Assembly: GCF_004167675.1 (NCBI RefSeq)
Contig: NZ_SEZQ01000019.1
Length of the DNA: 64,000 nt
Source of the DNA: Aliivibrio finisterrensis_A
GTDB lineage: Bacteria; Pseudomonadota; Gammaproteobacteria; Enterobacterales; Vibrionaceae
Reading direction: 5' to 3' (one strand)
The notes below the pieces were generated by a model. It saw only the letters and a program-made list of their open reading frames with translations, did not search any database and was not told the origin of the DNA. How positions within the stretch are numbered: position 1 is the stretch's first letter; each line of letters opens with the position of its first letter. Both the position numbers and the translations under genes were made by a program. Below are positions 35,106 to 43,954 of this stretch, in pieces.

Positions 35106-35873
35106 ATGGATGAGAAGCAAAGAGAGATATCTCGCTTAGTAGCCAAAGCAGGGCAAATGCTATTACAGCATGGAGCTGAAAGTAGTTTGGTTTCTGATGT
35201 CAGTCGCCGCTTAGGCATTGCCGTCGGGGCTGATGATGTCGAAATATCATTGTCAGCAAGTTCACTAGTGATCACGACCATCATTAATGAGCATTGTATG
35301 ACAACGGCTCGAAGAGCCCCCGATCGCGGCATTAATATGAGGGCAATTACTGAGATCCAACGGATCTGTATTATGTCGGAAAAAGGGTTATTGGATCGGC
35401 ATGAAGCAACCGCTAAGCTAGATAATATTAGTCCTGAAAGATATAACCGCTGGCTTGTGGTTGTGATGATAGGTTTATCATGTGCCAGTTTTAGTCGTTT
35501 AGCAGGAGGTGATTGGCCTGTATTTATGATGACATTTTTAGCTTCTTCATTAGGCATGATTGTTCGTCAAGAAATAGGACATCGACAATTTAATCCTCTG
35601 CTTAACTTTGGTATCACTGCCTTTGTGACCACTCTTATCTCCTCTCAAGCTGTTATTTATCACATTGGTAATATTCCTTTTCTTGCAATGGCTTCTTCTG
35701 TTTTGATGCTTGTTCCCGGTTTCCCTTTAATAAATGCCGTTGCCGATATGGTGAAAGGGTACGTTAATATGGGAATTGCTCGATGGACATTTGCGACCTT
35801 ACTTACCCTAGCAACCAGCATTGGGATTGTGGGTGCGATGAACTTGGTTGGTGTCTGGGGATGGATTAACTAA
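35106..35873 (+). CDS. yjjP: ThrE/YjjP-family transporter subunit, long part
   Basis: YjjP-like, 255 residues: a cytosolic N-terminal part (about 1-110, with the conserved LLQHGAESSLV and RAPDRGINM segments) and about five membrane helices. In E. coli YjjP and YjjB together export succinate; the family also contains the threonine/serine exporter ThrE of Corynebacterium. I start at the ATG at 35106; a TTG at 35094 is in frame. The TAA overlaps the yjjB ATG (TAATG), so the subunits are made together. Confidence 0.88.
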   Translation: MDEKQREISRLVAKAGQMLLQHGAESSLVSDVSRRLGIAVGADDVEISLSASSLVITTIINEHCMTTARRAPDRGINMRAITEIQRICIMSEKGLLDRHEATAKLDNISPERYNRWLVVVMIGLSCASFSRLAGGDWPVFMMTFLASSLGMIVRQEIGHRQFNPLLNFGITAFVTTLISSQAVIYHIGNIPFLAMASSVLMLVPGFPLINAVADMVKGYVNMGIARWTFATLLTLATSIGIVGAMNLVGVWGWIN

Positions 35874-36361
35874 TGAATGTTTTAATTAATTCGAATTTTG
35901 ATTTATTACTCGCTTTATTAAATGATATGTTTTTTGCCATGATCCCTGCAGTTGGTTTTGCCTTGGTATTTAATGTACCGGCTAAGGCTTTGAAATATTG
36001 TGCCATTGGTGGAGCAATTGGCCATGGAACACGATTTTTATTAATGCATTATGGTGCGCCTTTAGAGTGGGCAACACTATGCGCCGCAACCACGGTTGGA
36101 ATGATAGGCGTACATTGGTCACATCGATTTCTCGCACACCCTAAAGTATTTACGGTTGCCGCTTTGATCCCAATGGTTCCGGGAGTCTTTGCATTTAAGG
36201 CAATGATCGCCGTGGTCGAAATTAATCATCTTGGTTATTCTCCAGAGTTATGGGCCATGATGATTGATAATTTAATTAAGACCCTATTTACCATTGCTGC
36301 ACTTGCGATTGGCCTTGCTATGCCTGGGCTACTGTTTTACCGTAGAAAGTCGATTGTTTAA
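35873..36361 (+). CDS. yjjB: ThrE/YjjB-family transporter subunit, short part
   Basis: YjjB-like, 162 residues with about five membrane helices (for example AMIPAVGFALVFNVPAKAL and the VAALIPMVPGVFAFKAM segment, which carries the family PMVPG motif). It is the partner of the preceding gene, to which it is coupled by a one-base overlap. Substrate is not shown by the sequence; succinate export is known only from E. coli. Confidence 0.87.
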   Translation: MNVLINSNFDLLLALLNDMFFAMIPAVGFALVFNVPAKALKYCAIGGAIGHGTRFLLMHYGAPLEWATLCAATTVGMIGVHWSHRFLAHPKVFTVAALIPMVPGVFAFKAMIAVVEINHLGYSPELWAMMIDNLIKTLFTIAALAIGLAMPGLLFYRRKSIV

Positions 36362-36383
36362 GTATAGTGATTAAGGAATAACT

Positions 36384-36863
36384 GTGAAAATTAGCATGAT
36401 AGCCGCAATGGCAAAGAACCGTATTATTGGTATTGATAATCAAATGCCATGGCACTTACCTGCTGATTTTGCATGGTTTAAGCAATGTACTATGGGTAAA
36501 CCAATTGTAATGGGGCGTAAAACCTATGAATCGATTGGTCGCCCTTTGCCAGGTCGTTTGAATATTGTATTAAGCCGTGATGCTAATTTGCAAATCGATG
36601 GTGTGACTTGCGTAACTTCAATTGAAGAAGCAAAGCAAGTTGCAGGTGATATTGAAGAGCTGATGATTATTGGTGGTGGGTCAATTTACCAAGCGTGTCT
36701 TGCTGATGCGGATAAGTTGTATCTGACGTTTATCGATGCTGATATTGATGGCGATACGCAGTTCCCAGATTGGGGTGAAGGCTGGAATCGGACTCACTCT
36801 GAAACGTATTCGAAAGATGAAAAAAATCAGTACGATATGGAGTTTGTGGTTTTAGAAAAGTAA
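36384..36863 (+). CDS. folA: Dihydrofolate reductase
   Basis: DHFR, 159 residues, reduces dihydrofolate with NADPH. It starts at GTG (36384), giving VKISMIAAMAKNRIIG in line with E. coli MISLIAALA, and AAGGAA lies before it. Key parts: PWHLPADFAWFK with the catalytic aspartate (position 28 or so), GRKTYESIGRPLPGR (NADPH site) and the IIGGGSIY motif. In E. coli folA is near apaH and rsmA, as here. Confidence 0.97.
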   Translation: MKISMIAAMAKNRIIGIDNQMPWHLPADFAWFKQCTMGKPIVMGRKTYESIGRPLPGRLNIVLSRDANLQIDGVTCVTSIEEAKQVAGDIEELMIIGGGSIYQACLADADKLYLTFIDADIDGDTQFPDWGEGWNRTHSETYSKDEKNQYDMEFVVLEK

Positions 36864-37195
36864 GAGCAGGACGAACTTCGTTCTAAAGGGCGCTTCGCTT
36901 AAAGGTTTCAGGAAAAGCGATGTTCTTTGAAGTATTTTATATATTTATTAGCAACCCCCACTAACTCCCCCTTATATTTACTTTATTGATCTCAATAACT
37001 TATCAAAAAAGGGGGAGAACCATCTTTGTCGCTGTAGTTTCAGCACATGAATAACGGTTCCTCCCCTTGGTTAATTATATTCATTGGCAGTAATTATTAA
37101 TATAAGGGGAGGCTAGGAGGGGTTGCTAATGATGAGTTAGATAAGCCGTTTATTTTTTTGCTTTTATAGTTTCTAGTCAGCGAAGCGTATCGTTT
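36864..37195. other. 332-base gap between folA and apaH
   Basis: Genes on either side converge here. It holds a 182-base MITE-like element (36948-37129). On its apaH side (37150-37190) is a segment with AGCGAAGCG and TTCTAG that resembles the one behind cheX (62135-62175). On the folA side, GAACTTCGTTC and GGGCGCTTCGCTT occur. No gene and no clear terminator. Confidence 0.7.
36948..37129. mobile_element. MITE-like element, 182 bp
   Basis: Terminal inverted repeats of 33 bases (36948-36980 and 37097-37129) match at about 27 positions; both ends read TTAGCAACCCC inwards. A second inverted pair inside (GGGGGAGAACC near 37011 and GGTTCCTCCCC near 37056) gives a nested hairpin. No transposase frame exists, and no clear target duplication was found beyond TTA/TAA at the edges. 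Confidence 0.75.
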
Positions 37196-38008
37196 CTAGC
37201 TCAATGCTTTCTGCGTAAAATACTTCCCATCATCAACACGATACATCGTCATATATTCCCCCCATACACAGCCTGTATCGAGCGCTATTACGTTATTTCC
37301 CTCATGTCCCATCAATGCTGCCCAGTGACCAAAAATCACTTTATGCGAAAGGGGAAGACGATTTTCTAACTCAAACCAAGGCACGAGTTCATCGCTATTA
37401 ATCTCTTGAGGTGGCAGCTTACATTCCATATCTAAGCGACCATCAGAATAACAAAAACGCATGCGTGTAAAAGCGTTGATAATATAACGGTAACGCTCAA
37501 TGTCGGTAAGATCTTCTCGCCATACATCAGGCTGGTTATCATACATATTCTCTAATAACCAAATCCATTTGTCGGATTGTAAAACCGCTTCAACTTCATG
37601 CGCGCACTCAATGGCAGTATTAATATCCCATTGAGGGGAGATCCCTGCGTGACTCATTACGATATTATGTTCAGAGTTAACGGCTAATAATGGTTGATGA
37701 CGTAACCAAGTTAGTAACTCCTTACTATCAGGTGCCGTAAAGATAGGTGCTGTTTTGTCTTTTTCTTTAACGCGAGAAATGCCCTGAGATACCGCCAGTA
37801 AATGCAAATCATGATTACCTAAAATAGTCACGGCTGCTGATCCTAATGACGTTACAAAGCGTAAGGTTTCTAATGATTTTGGCCCGCGAGCAACCAGATC
37901 TCCGGTTAGCCATAATTGGTCAGTTTCTTTATTAAAATTGACCTGCTCTAATAAGAGCTGTAGTTCATCTAAACAACCTTGAATATCTCCAACAAAGTAG
38001 GTCGCCAT
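37196..38008 (-). CDS. apaH: Diadenosine tetraphosphatase ApaH
   Basis: ApaH, 270 residues, cleaves Ap4A to two ADP (and removes Np4 caps from RNA in E. coli). The phosphoesterase metal motifs are GDIQGC (residues 8-13), GDLVARGP (about 35-42) and GNHD (about 70-73), with later HAG and GH motifs. AAAGGGAT precedes the start. The gene lies after rsmA, but a terminator intervenes and apaG is absent. Confidence 0.96.
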   Translation of the reverse strand: MATYFVGDIQGCLDELQLLLEQVNFNKETDQLWLTGDLVARGPKSLETLRFVTSLGSAAVTILGNHDLHLLAVSQGISRVKEKDKTAPIFTAPDSKELLTWLRHQPLLAVNSEHNIVMSHAGISPQWDINTAIECAHEVEAVLQSDKWIWLLENMYDNQPDVWREDLTDIERYRYIINAFTRMRFCYSDGRLDMECKLPPQEINSDELVPWFELENRLPLSHKVIFGHWAALMGHEGNNVIALDTGCVWGEYMTMYRVDDGKYFTQKALS

Positions 38009-38060
38009 ATCCCTTTCCTTAAATTAGTATAAAGCTTGTGCCAATAGGTATTAGATAGAA

Positions 38061-38086
38061 AAAAGGTGACAATAAAGTCACCTTTT
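38061..38086 (-). terminator. Terminator between rsmA and apaH
   Basis: A perfect 10-bp stem AAAAGGTGAC/GTCACCTTTT (38061-38070, 38077-38086); on the minus strand it is followed by TTCTATC after four T's of the stem. It would end much of the lptD-rsmA transcript before apaH. Confidence 0.85.
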
Positions 38087-38116
38087 AATATGTATAATTT
38101 ATGAATACGAAAACAG

Positions 38117-38950
38117 TTACTTAGACGTTTCTGTTTCAGCCTGATAATTGTCATTTAACCAGTTTGCCATATTAACAAACTGCTCTAATGTAAGGTTTTC
38201 AGGGCGCATAGTAGGGTTAATGCCTAATTCTTCTAGCTGCTCTTTAGTCAGTAATGCTTTATAACAGTTACGAACAGTCTTACGACGTTGGTTAAAGCCT
38301 TCACGACACACGCGATCAAGCCACTTTAAGTTCTTCGCAGGGTACGGTAATACTTCATAAGGTACTAAGCGAACAACAGCTGAATCTACCTTCGGTGGCG
38401 GAACAAACGCTGTTGGTGGCACTTCTAATACAGGCATTACTTTACAGAAGTATTGCGCCATAACGGTTAAGCGACCATATGCTTTTGTACCAGGGCCCGC
38501 AGCCAAACGGTTCACCACTTCTTTTTGTAGCATAAAGTGCATGTCTAATACGTCTTTATGGAATTCAAATAGGTGGAACATTAGTGGTGTTGAGATGTTG
38601 TATGGCAAGTTACCGAAAATACGCAGCTTATTATTTTCTTGAATTAACTGAGTAAAGTCGAAGCGCATAGCATCGCCTTCATGAATCGTCAGTTTACTGC
38701 CTAATTCAGGATGGTTACGAAGACGTTCTGCTAAGTCACGGTCAAGTTCGATAACAGTAAATTTATCAACTTCACGGCCAACCGGCTCAGTGATAGCACC
38801 AAGACCTGGACCAATTTCTACAAGGTTTTGGCCTGGCAGAGGGTTGATTGCAGATACGATTCCATCGATCACATAAGGGTCATTTAAGAAGTTTTGACCA
38901 AAGCGTTTTCTTGCTTTATGGCCTAAATGGACATCATTTCTAGTACTCAT
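38117..38950 (-). CDS. rsmA: 16S rRNA dimethyladenosine transferase
   Basis: RsmA (KsgA), 277 residues, dimethylates A1518 and A1519 of 16S rRNA as a late quality check of 30S assembly. SAM-binding motif I is EIGPGLGAITEP (about 46-57); the catalytic NLPYNIS is near 114. The start overlaps the pdxA stop by four bases. Confidence 0.97.
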   Translation of the reverse strand: MSTRNDVHLGHKARKRFGQNFLNDPYVIDGIVSAINPLPGQNLVEIGPGLGAITEPVGREVDKFTVIELDRDLAERLRNHPELGSKLTIHEGDAMRFDFTQLIQENNKLRIFGNLPYNISTPLMFHLFEFHKDVLDMHFMLQKEVVNRLAAGPGTKAYGRLTVMAQYFCKVMPVLEVPPTAFVPPPKVDSAVVRLVPYEVLPYPAKNLKWLDRVCREGFNQRRKTVRNCYKALLTKEQLEELGINPTMRPENLTLEQFVNMANWLNDNYQAETETSK

Positions 38951-39936
38951 TTTTTCTCTACCAGTTCAATTGCATGGGTTAGTGCGGTAATAAAGCTTCC
39001 TGCATCTGCTTTTCCAGTACCCGCCAATTCCAATGCAGTACCATGGTCTACTGAGGTTCGGATAAACGGTAAACCTAGTGTAATGTTTACTGATTTTCCA
39101 AAGCCTTTAAATTTTAACACAGGAAGCCCTTGATCGTGATACATCGCTAGTACCGCATCCGCTTCTTGTAAGTATTTATCTTGAAATAGTGTGTCAGCAG
39201 GTAATGGACCAATAAGATTCATTCCTTCTTCTGCACGTAATTCATTTAATGCTGGCGTAATGATATCAATTTCTTCACGACCAAGACAGCCATCTTCACC
39301 TGCATGAGGATTTAATCCGCACACAAAAATTGATGGTTTCGCAATTCCAAACTTAGTGATTAAGTCTTGATGTAGAATTCGAGTCACTTGTTTTAAGCGA
39401 TCAGCAGTAATGGCTTTTGATACATAAGCGAGTGGTATGTGAGTCGTTACTAACGCCACACGCAAGCCTTCAGTAGCAAGCATCATCACAACTTGTTGAG
39501 TGTTTGATTGCTCTGCAAAAAATTCTGTATGACCACTGAATGCAACTCCGGCGCGATTAATGACGCCTTTATGTACAGGGCCAGTAACGACAGCATCGAA
39601 TTCGCCATTCATATTGCCTTGCGCTGCTCGACGTAATGTTTCAAGAACATAATGTCCATTGGCTTCATTGAGCTCACCAGCAATGACCTCTTCACCTAAA
39701 GCTATATCATCGACAATTAAAGTGCCAGCTTTGTGAGCCTTGGCTGGAGATTGCACATTATACTCTTCAATTGAGATATCAATATTTAGTAATTTAGCTC
39801 TCTGCTCTAGCGCATTCTTATTGCCGCAGACAACTAATTGATGCGGCCAATTTTGTTGTGCAATAGTAAGAACAAGATCTGGTCCAATACCTGATGGTTC
39901 TCCAGGAGTAATGGCAATTCGTTTAATCTTATTCAT
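38947..39936 (-). CDS. pdxA: 4-hydroxythreonine-4-phosphate dehydrogenase
   Basis: PdxA, 329 residues as in E. coli, oxidises 4-phosphohydroxy-threonine in pyridoxal phosphate synthesis. Family motifs: TPGEPSGIGPD at the start, VTGPVHKG, GLNPHAGEDG and YHDQGLPVLK. The ATG chosen (39936) lies inside the end of surA (8-base overlap); the longer frame from 39957 would use several closely spaced ATGs without family support. Confidence 0.95.
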   Translation of the reverse strand: MNKIKRIAITPGEPSGIGPDLVLTIAQQNWPHQLVVCGNKNALEQRAKLLNIDISIEEYNVQSPAKAHKAGTLIVDDIALGEEVIAGELNEANGHYVLETLRRAAQGNMNGEFDAVVTGPVHKGVINRAGVAFSGHTEFFAEQSNTQQVVMMLATEGLRVALVTTHIPLAYVSKAITADRLKQVTRILHQDLITKFGIAKPSIFVCGLNPHAGEDGCLGREEIDIITPALNELRAEEGMNLIGPLPADTLFQDKYLQEADAVLAMYHDQGLPVLKFKGFGKSVNITLGLPFIRTSVDHGTALELAGTGKADAGSFITALTHAIELVEKK

Positions 39937-41242
39937 TATCTTCTTCACCATCATCATCTTTTAGTATTTCAACATAAGCACTAGCACGGATTTCTTGCAA
40001 CCAAGCGCCTGCTTCTTCGTTAAATTTACGATTCATTAAAATACGGTATGCTTTGTTTTTCATTGCGGCATCAGTTCTATCAACTTGACGACGCTCTAAT
40101 ACTTCAACAATGTGCCAGCCATGAACAGTTTTAAAGGGTTCACTGATTTGACCAACAGGCAGGATCTCTACTTGGTGTTTAAATTCTGGAACATATAAAT
40201 CAGGTGTTTGAAAACCTAGTTCGCCATCTCTTGCTGCTGAACCTGGATCTTGGCTATAGCGCTTTGCCATTTCAGCAAAGGTATCATTGCCTGCTTTAAT
40301 ATCAGCAATAATAGTGTTTAACTGACGTTTAGCGCCTTCATCACTCATGATGACCGAGGTTTTGATTAGAATATGACGAGCATTTACCTCAGTAACCGCA
40401 ATAGTCTCAAGCCCTTTAACGTCATCAATTTTCAGAATATGGAAACCCACACCAGAGCGGAATGGACCGATAATGCTGTTTTTTCCTTGTCCCGTAATTT
40501 GGTCTGCAAAAATGGTTGGCATTTCTTCTTTACGCATCCAACCCCAGTCACCACCTTGAAGTGCTTTAGGGCCTTTAGAGTAAGTGTATGCCATGGTCGC
40601 AAAATCAGCGCCTTGTTTTAGGCGTTCGGTAAGTTCATCAGCTTGCTGCTCTAACGCTTCTTTATCTGCTTGAGTTGCGCCATCTTCTGCTCGTAATTGG
40701 ATGTGGCTGATTTTATATTGCACTGTTGCCTGAGTCTCTTCAGCAAGTAGTAGAGCAAGGCTTTCTACTTCTTGAGGAAGGATGTTAATACGACGACGTA
40801 CTTGAGCGTTTCGAGCTTCACTTGCTGCGATCTCTTTACGAATTTGTTCACGGAAGCTAGCGTATGAAAGCCCTTGAGCTGCGGTTTTTTGTTGTAGTTG
40901 CGCCAATGTCATGTTGTTTTCTTTGGCTATGTTCTTCAGTGCTTCCTCAAGTCGAGTATCGTCGATACGAATACCCATTTTTTCAGCTTGTTGGCTTTGA
41001 ATCGTATCAACAATAAGTTTTTCAAGAATTTGTTCGCGTAGAACACTCTCTTCCGGCAAAGGTTGTCCTTTTTCTTGTGCGTTTATTTTTACTGTTTTAA
41101 GAGAGGTATCAATGTCGCTTTGTAATACAACGCCTTCATCAACAATCGCTACAACACGATCTAATTCAACCGGTGCTGCTTGTACATTCATGGTTAGCAT
41201 AAGTAATAATGTGCTAACTAATGGGAATTTCCAGTTTTTCAT
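39929..41242 (-). CDS. surA: Periplasmic chaperone SurA
   Basis: SurA, 437 residues, peptidyl-prolyl isomerase and chaperone that escorts outer-membrane barrels, LptD among them, to the Bam complex. A signal peptide (to about NVQA) leads into the SurA N-domain, then two parvulin domains (about 177-280 and 290-390; the second has ARHILIKTSV and YSQDPGSAARDGELGF). The tail is acidic (KDDDGEEDNE). The frame opens at a TTG (41254), but the ATG at 41242 gives the normal signal peptide. Confidence 0.95.
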   Translation of the reverse strand: MKNWKFPLVSTLLLMLTMNVQAAPVELDRVVAIVDEGVVLQSDIDTSLKTVKINAQEKGQPLPEESVLREQILEKLIVDTIQSQQAEKMGIRIDDTRLEEALKNIAKENNMTLAQLQQKTAAQGLSYASFREQIRKEIAASEARNAQVRRRINILPQEVESLALLLAEETQATVQYKISHIQLRAEDGATQADKEALEQQADELTERLKQGADFATMAYTYSKGPKALQGGDWGWMRKEEMPTIFADQITGQGKNSIIGPFRSGVGFHILKIDDVKGLETIAVTEVNARHILIKTSVIMSDEGAKRQLNTIIADIKAGNDTFAEMAKRYSQDPGSAARDGELGFQTPDLYVPEFKHQVEILPVGQISEPFKTVHGWHIVEVLERRQVDRTDAAMKNKAYRILMNRKFNEEAGAWLQEIRASAYVEILKDDDGEEDNE

Positions 41243-41266
41243 AGTGTCATCCAAGAGTAAGGAGAG

Positions 41267-41296
41267 TGAAGCGTCCGATTAACATAGGACGCTTCA
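41267..41296 (-). other. Hairpin between lptD and surA
   Basis: TGAAGCGTCC/GGACGCTTCA, a 10-bp stem (41267-41276, 41287-41296) with a 10-base loop, in the 70-base gap. No T tract follows on the minus strand (ACTCTCC), so it may be an mRNA stabiliser or weak attenuator. Confidence 0.55.
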
Positions 41297-41312
41297 GGTA
41301 TATCCGTATAAA

Positions 41313-43664
41313 TTAATTGTTTAAATAAAATGGGCGACCGTAGTCAAGAGCGTTGGTAGCAGAACCCGATGTGATACCCGTATTAGAGCCTAAACCTCTA
41401 ATGCCAATAGAAAGCATTAGGTTTTTCTCATACTCAGGTTCGTAAGTTCCAATAGTTTTTTCTGAGTCAGGTGCAATTAACTGGTTACTGTAAGTTAATC
41501 CAAATGACCAACAATCACTTAAATAGGTTACTCCTACTAAGGCCTCTATCATTTGGTCTTCTTTTGTATCATGGAAGTATTGTCCTTTAAGAGCCCAATT
41601 TCGACCAAGATTATATTCACTCAGTAAGCCAGCTTGGTAGATACCATGTTGGGTGATCTGCTCTATAGAATCATCCTCAAAGCGAACATTACTTTCGATG
41701 TAATTTTTACTTACATAACGATAGTTAGCTTGAACATAACCTTTTGCGAATCGGTATTCTAATGTACTATTTGCTACTTGAAGCTCACTGACATTTGAAT
41801 CGTACTGAATACCGCCATGATAGAAAAGGTAGTCATTGAAGTTAAAGTCACTTTCCATAGCCCAAGCCGATGAGTTACTAGTATCGTTTTCATTAGTGGT
41901 ACCCGAACCATCCATATAAAGGATCTGACCAAAAGAGATATTCATGCGTTCTTTATAAGCATCATCATAAAATCGAGAGGTTGCACCAATACTAAATTGG
42001 TTCGCTGATGAAATGTAATCAACACCACTGTACTGACGATCCCTAAATAATCCGTAGTAATCCAGTTGCAGTTTACTACTGTCATAGCCGCCTTCACCTC
42101 GGCCACCATAGATCTCACTTTGGTCAACTTCTGGTACGTATAAATATTGTATTTTAGGTTCTAGCGTTTGTAAGTACTCACCTAAGAATTTATGAGTGCT
42201 GTCTAAATAGATAGCACCATTAATACGTACCTCAGGAATAGTTCGAGATACTTCTTCTGATAATCCTGATAGTGAGGTTTCTGAGCGATCAAAGTCTTGA
42301 GAATAATAGGTATAGAGTAAACTCGCCTCAGGCGTTAATGACCACCAAGTTGAGCTTAATGGTAAGCTTAACTTAGGCTCTAAGTGAACTCGTGTTGCTG
42401 ATGGTTTTGCTTCATCATCTGTAGCAAATTTACTAACGTGACTATGTAGGTTGAAGTCAAATTCTTTATAAAACTGAGGTGCATAATAGTTAAATTCTAT
42501 TTGTGGCATTAGTCGGTATGGTGTTTGATTCTCAACTAAGACTTGGAAGTCGCGCACACGCATGGTCATATCCCAATCTTGAGTACGATAAGAGACTTCG
42601 CCTGATTGAGTCAATTGACCTTCATCACGAGTACCTATGCTTGAATTTAAGTCTTGGAAGTAATCGATATCGCTGACTTTGGAGTAATCAGCTTCAAATT
42701 TCCAGTGCTTTTGATAGATGCCTGAATGATTCCAACTTACCCCCCAACGAGTACCTTTATCTTTGAACTTAGCATCCTCATTAAGGTATTCGAGATCGAC
42801 AGTACCCTGGCCAAATGTTTCCAAATAACGGAATTCTGCTTCTAATTGGGTACCACGCTTCTCCATGTAATTAATGGTTGTGGTTGCATCATAATTTGGT
42901 GCGATATTCCAATAAATAGGGACAGATAGCTCAAAACCATTTTTACTATCAAGGCCTACACTAGGAATTAACACCCCTGTTTTACGTTGATCACCAACAG
43001 GAACGGTAATATAAGGCAAGTAAAAAATAGGAACATCAAGCACTTCAAAGCGAGCATTGTAGAACGTTGCCCATTCATCAGATTGGTCTAATTCGATATC
43101 ACTGGCTTTAAAGCGCCAGCTTTTATCTCCGGCAGGACAGGTTGTGAAAGAAGCGTCTTCTAGTTGGTAGATTTCTTGCCCCGTTTTCAATACACGGCTT
43201 GCTGTACCACGAATAGGCTGACAAGACATATTGTAGGCCGTATTAACCATAGTGGTATCTTCGGTAGTTAAATCCGTAGTTACTTTATCTGAGGTTGAGC
43301 GCATATCCATGCTTGAGTAATCAACATTACCTTCAGCTATTGCAATGTTTTCTTGCTGATGAAGGGTGATGCTATCCGCTTTAATCTCTTGTCGGCCTTT
43401 AATAATATGAACATTGCCTTTATAAACGGCTTTAGAATTATTACTGGCTTCAACACTGTCTGCTTGAATTAATACAGGTTGTTGTTCCTCTTCCTCTTTC
43501 GACATTTTATCAGGCACTTCGCAAGAGTTAACTGCGTCAGTTTTTAGAGGGAAGATGGCACTATTTTCTGGAGATACAGGGTTACCATCATCAGCGATGA
43601 CGGGAGCTCCGTAAAGAAGGCATCCAGCGAATGAGACAAGTAGGCTGCGAGAAGTAAAAGGCAT
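41313..43664 (-). CDS. lptD: LPS-assembly outer-membrane protein LptD
   Basis: LptD, 783 residues, inserts lipopolysaccharide into the outer leaflet with LptE. A signal peptide (about 1-24) precedes the beta-jellyroll OstA domain (PVLIQADSVEASNNSKAVYKGN, about 63-84) and then the large barrel ending FYLNN. Mature cysteines are at 48, 148, 176 and 718. E. coli has a C-terminal CC pair, while here there is a single cysteine (SDCWSF) and one more in the N-domain. The SD AGGAA lies 11 bases before the ATG. It heads the surA-pdxA-rsmA operon. Confidence 0.96.
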   Translation of the reverse strand: MPFTSRSLLVSFAGCLLYGAPVIADDGNPVSPENSAIFPLKTDAVNSCEVPDKMSKEEEEQQPVLIQADSVEASNNSKAVYKGNVHIIKGRQEIKADSITLHQQENIAIAEGNVDYSSMDMRSTSDKVTTDLTTEDTTMVNTAYNMSCQPIRGTASRVLKTGQEIYQLEDASFTTCPAGDKSWRFKASDIELDQSDEWATFYNARFEVLDVPIFYLPYITVPVGDQRKTGVLIPSVGLDSKNGFELSVPIYWNIAPNYDATTTINYMEKRGTQLEAEFRYLETFGQGTVDLEYLNEDAKFKDKGTRWGVSWNHSGIYQKHWKFEADYSKVSDIDYFQDLNSSIGTRDEGQLTQSGEVSYRTQDWDMTMRVRDFQVLVENQTPYRLMPQIEFNYYAPQFYKEFDFNLHSHVSKFATDDEAKPSATRVHLEPKLSLPLSSTWWSLTPEASLLYTYYSQDFDRSETSLSGLSEEVSRTIPEVRINGAIYLDSTHKFLGEYLQTLEPKIQYLYVPEVDQSEIYGGRGEGGYDSSKLQLDYYGLFRDRQYSGVDYISSANQFSIGATSRFYDDAYKERMNISFGQILYMDGSGTTNENDTSNSSAWAMESDFNFNDYLFYHGGIQYDSNVSELQVANSTLEYRFAKGYVQANYRYVSKNYIESNVRFEDDSIEQITQHGIYQAGLLSEYNLGRNWALKGQYFHDTKEDQMIEALVGVTYLSDCWSFGLTYSNQLIAPDSEKTIGTYEPEYEKNLMLSIGIRGLGSNTGITSGSATNALDYGRPFYLNN

Positions 43665-43733
43665 CGAGATAGACGTTCCTGTTCGTTATATTAATCCGCT
43701 GATATACTCAATGATATTAGACAGAGTCACTTC

Positions 43734-43761
43734 TTTATAATAAAGCAAAAGCTATGCCCAA
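43734..43761 (-). promoter_or_regulatory. Possible lptD promoter
   Basis: On the minus strand TTGGGC (43756-43761), 16-bp spacer, TATAAA (43734-43739), about 70 bases upstream of the lptD start. No convincing sigma-E consensus was found by eye, although E. coli lptD has one. Confidence 0.4.
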
Positions 43762-43954
43762 ACCACCTTAAGATGCGGCTATCATCTCATTCAATTCAGT
43801 TATTTTTCTGCAATTGCGTCTGTTGATGATACCCTGAATCCTGTATCTTGATGTTGCTTGGCTGCAAAGTAAGAGGCTGCGTTTGCCCGTTATGTGGTTA
43901 AGTAGAATTATGTGACCGAGTAAAAATAGAATAATTCAATAATTGGAATATAAA

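Noticed and set aside
37969..38154. 61-codon minus-strand frame in the place expected for apaG
   Set aside because: It crosses the rsmA terminator and overlaps both neighbours in other frames; its sequence shows no ApaG feature.
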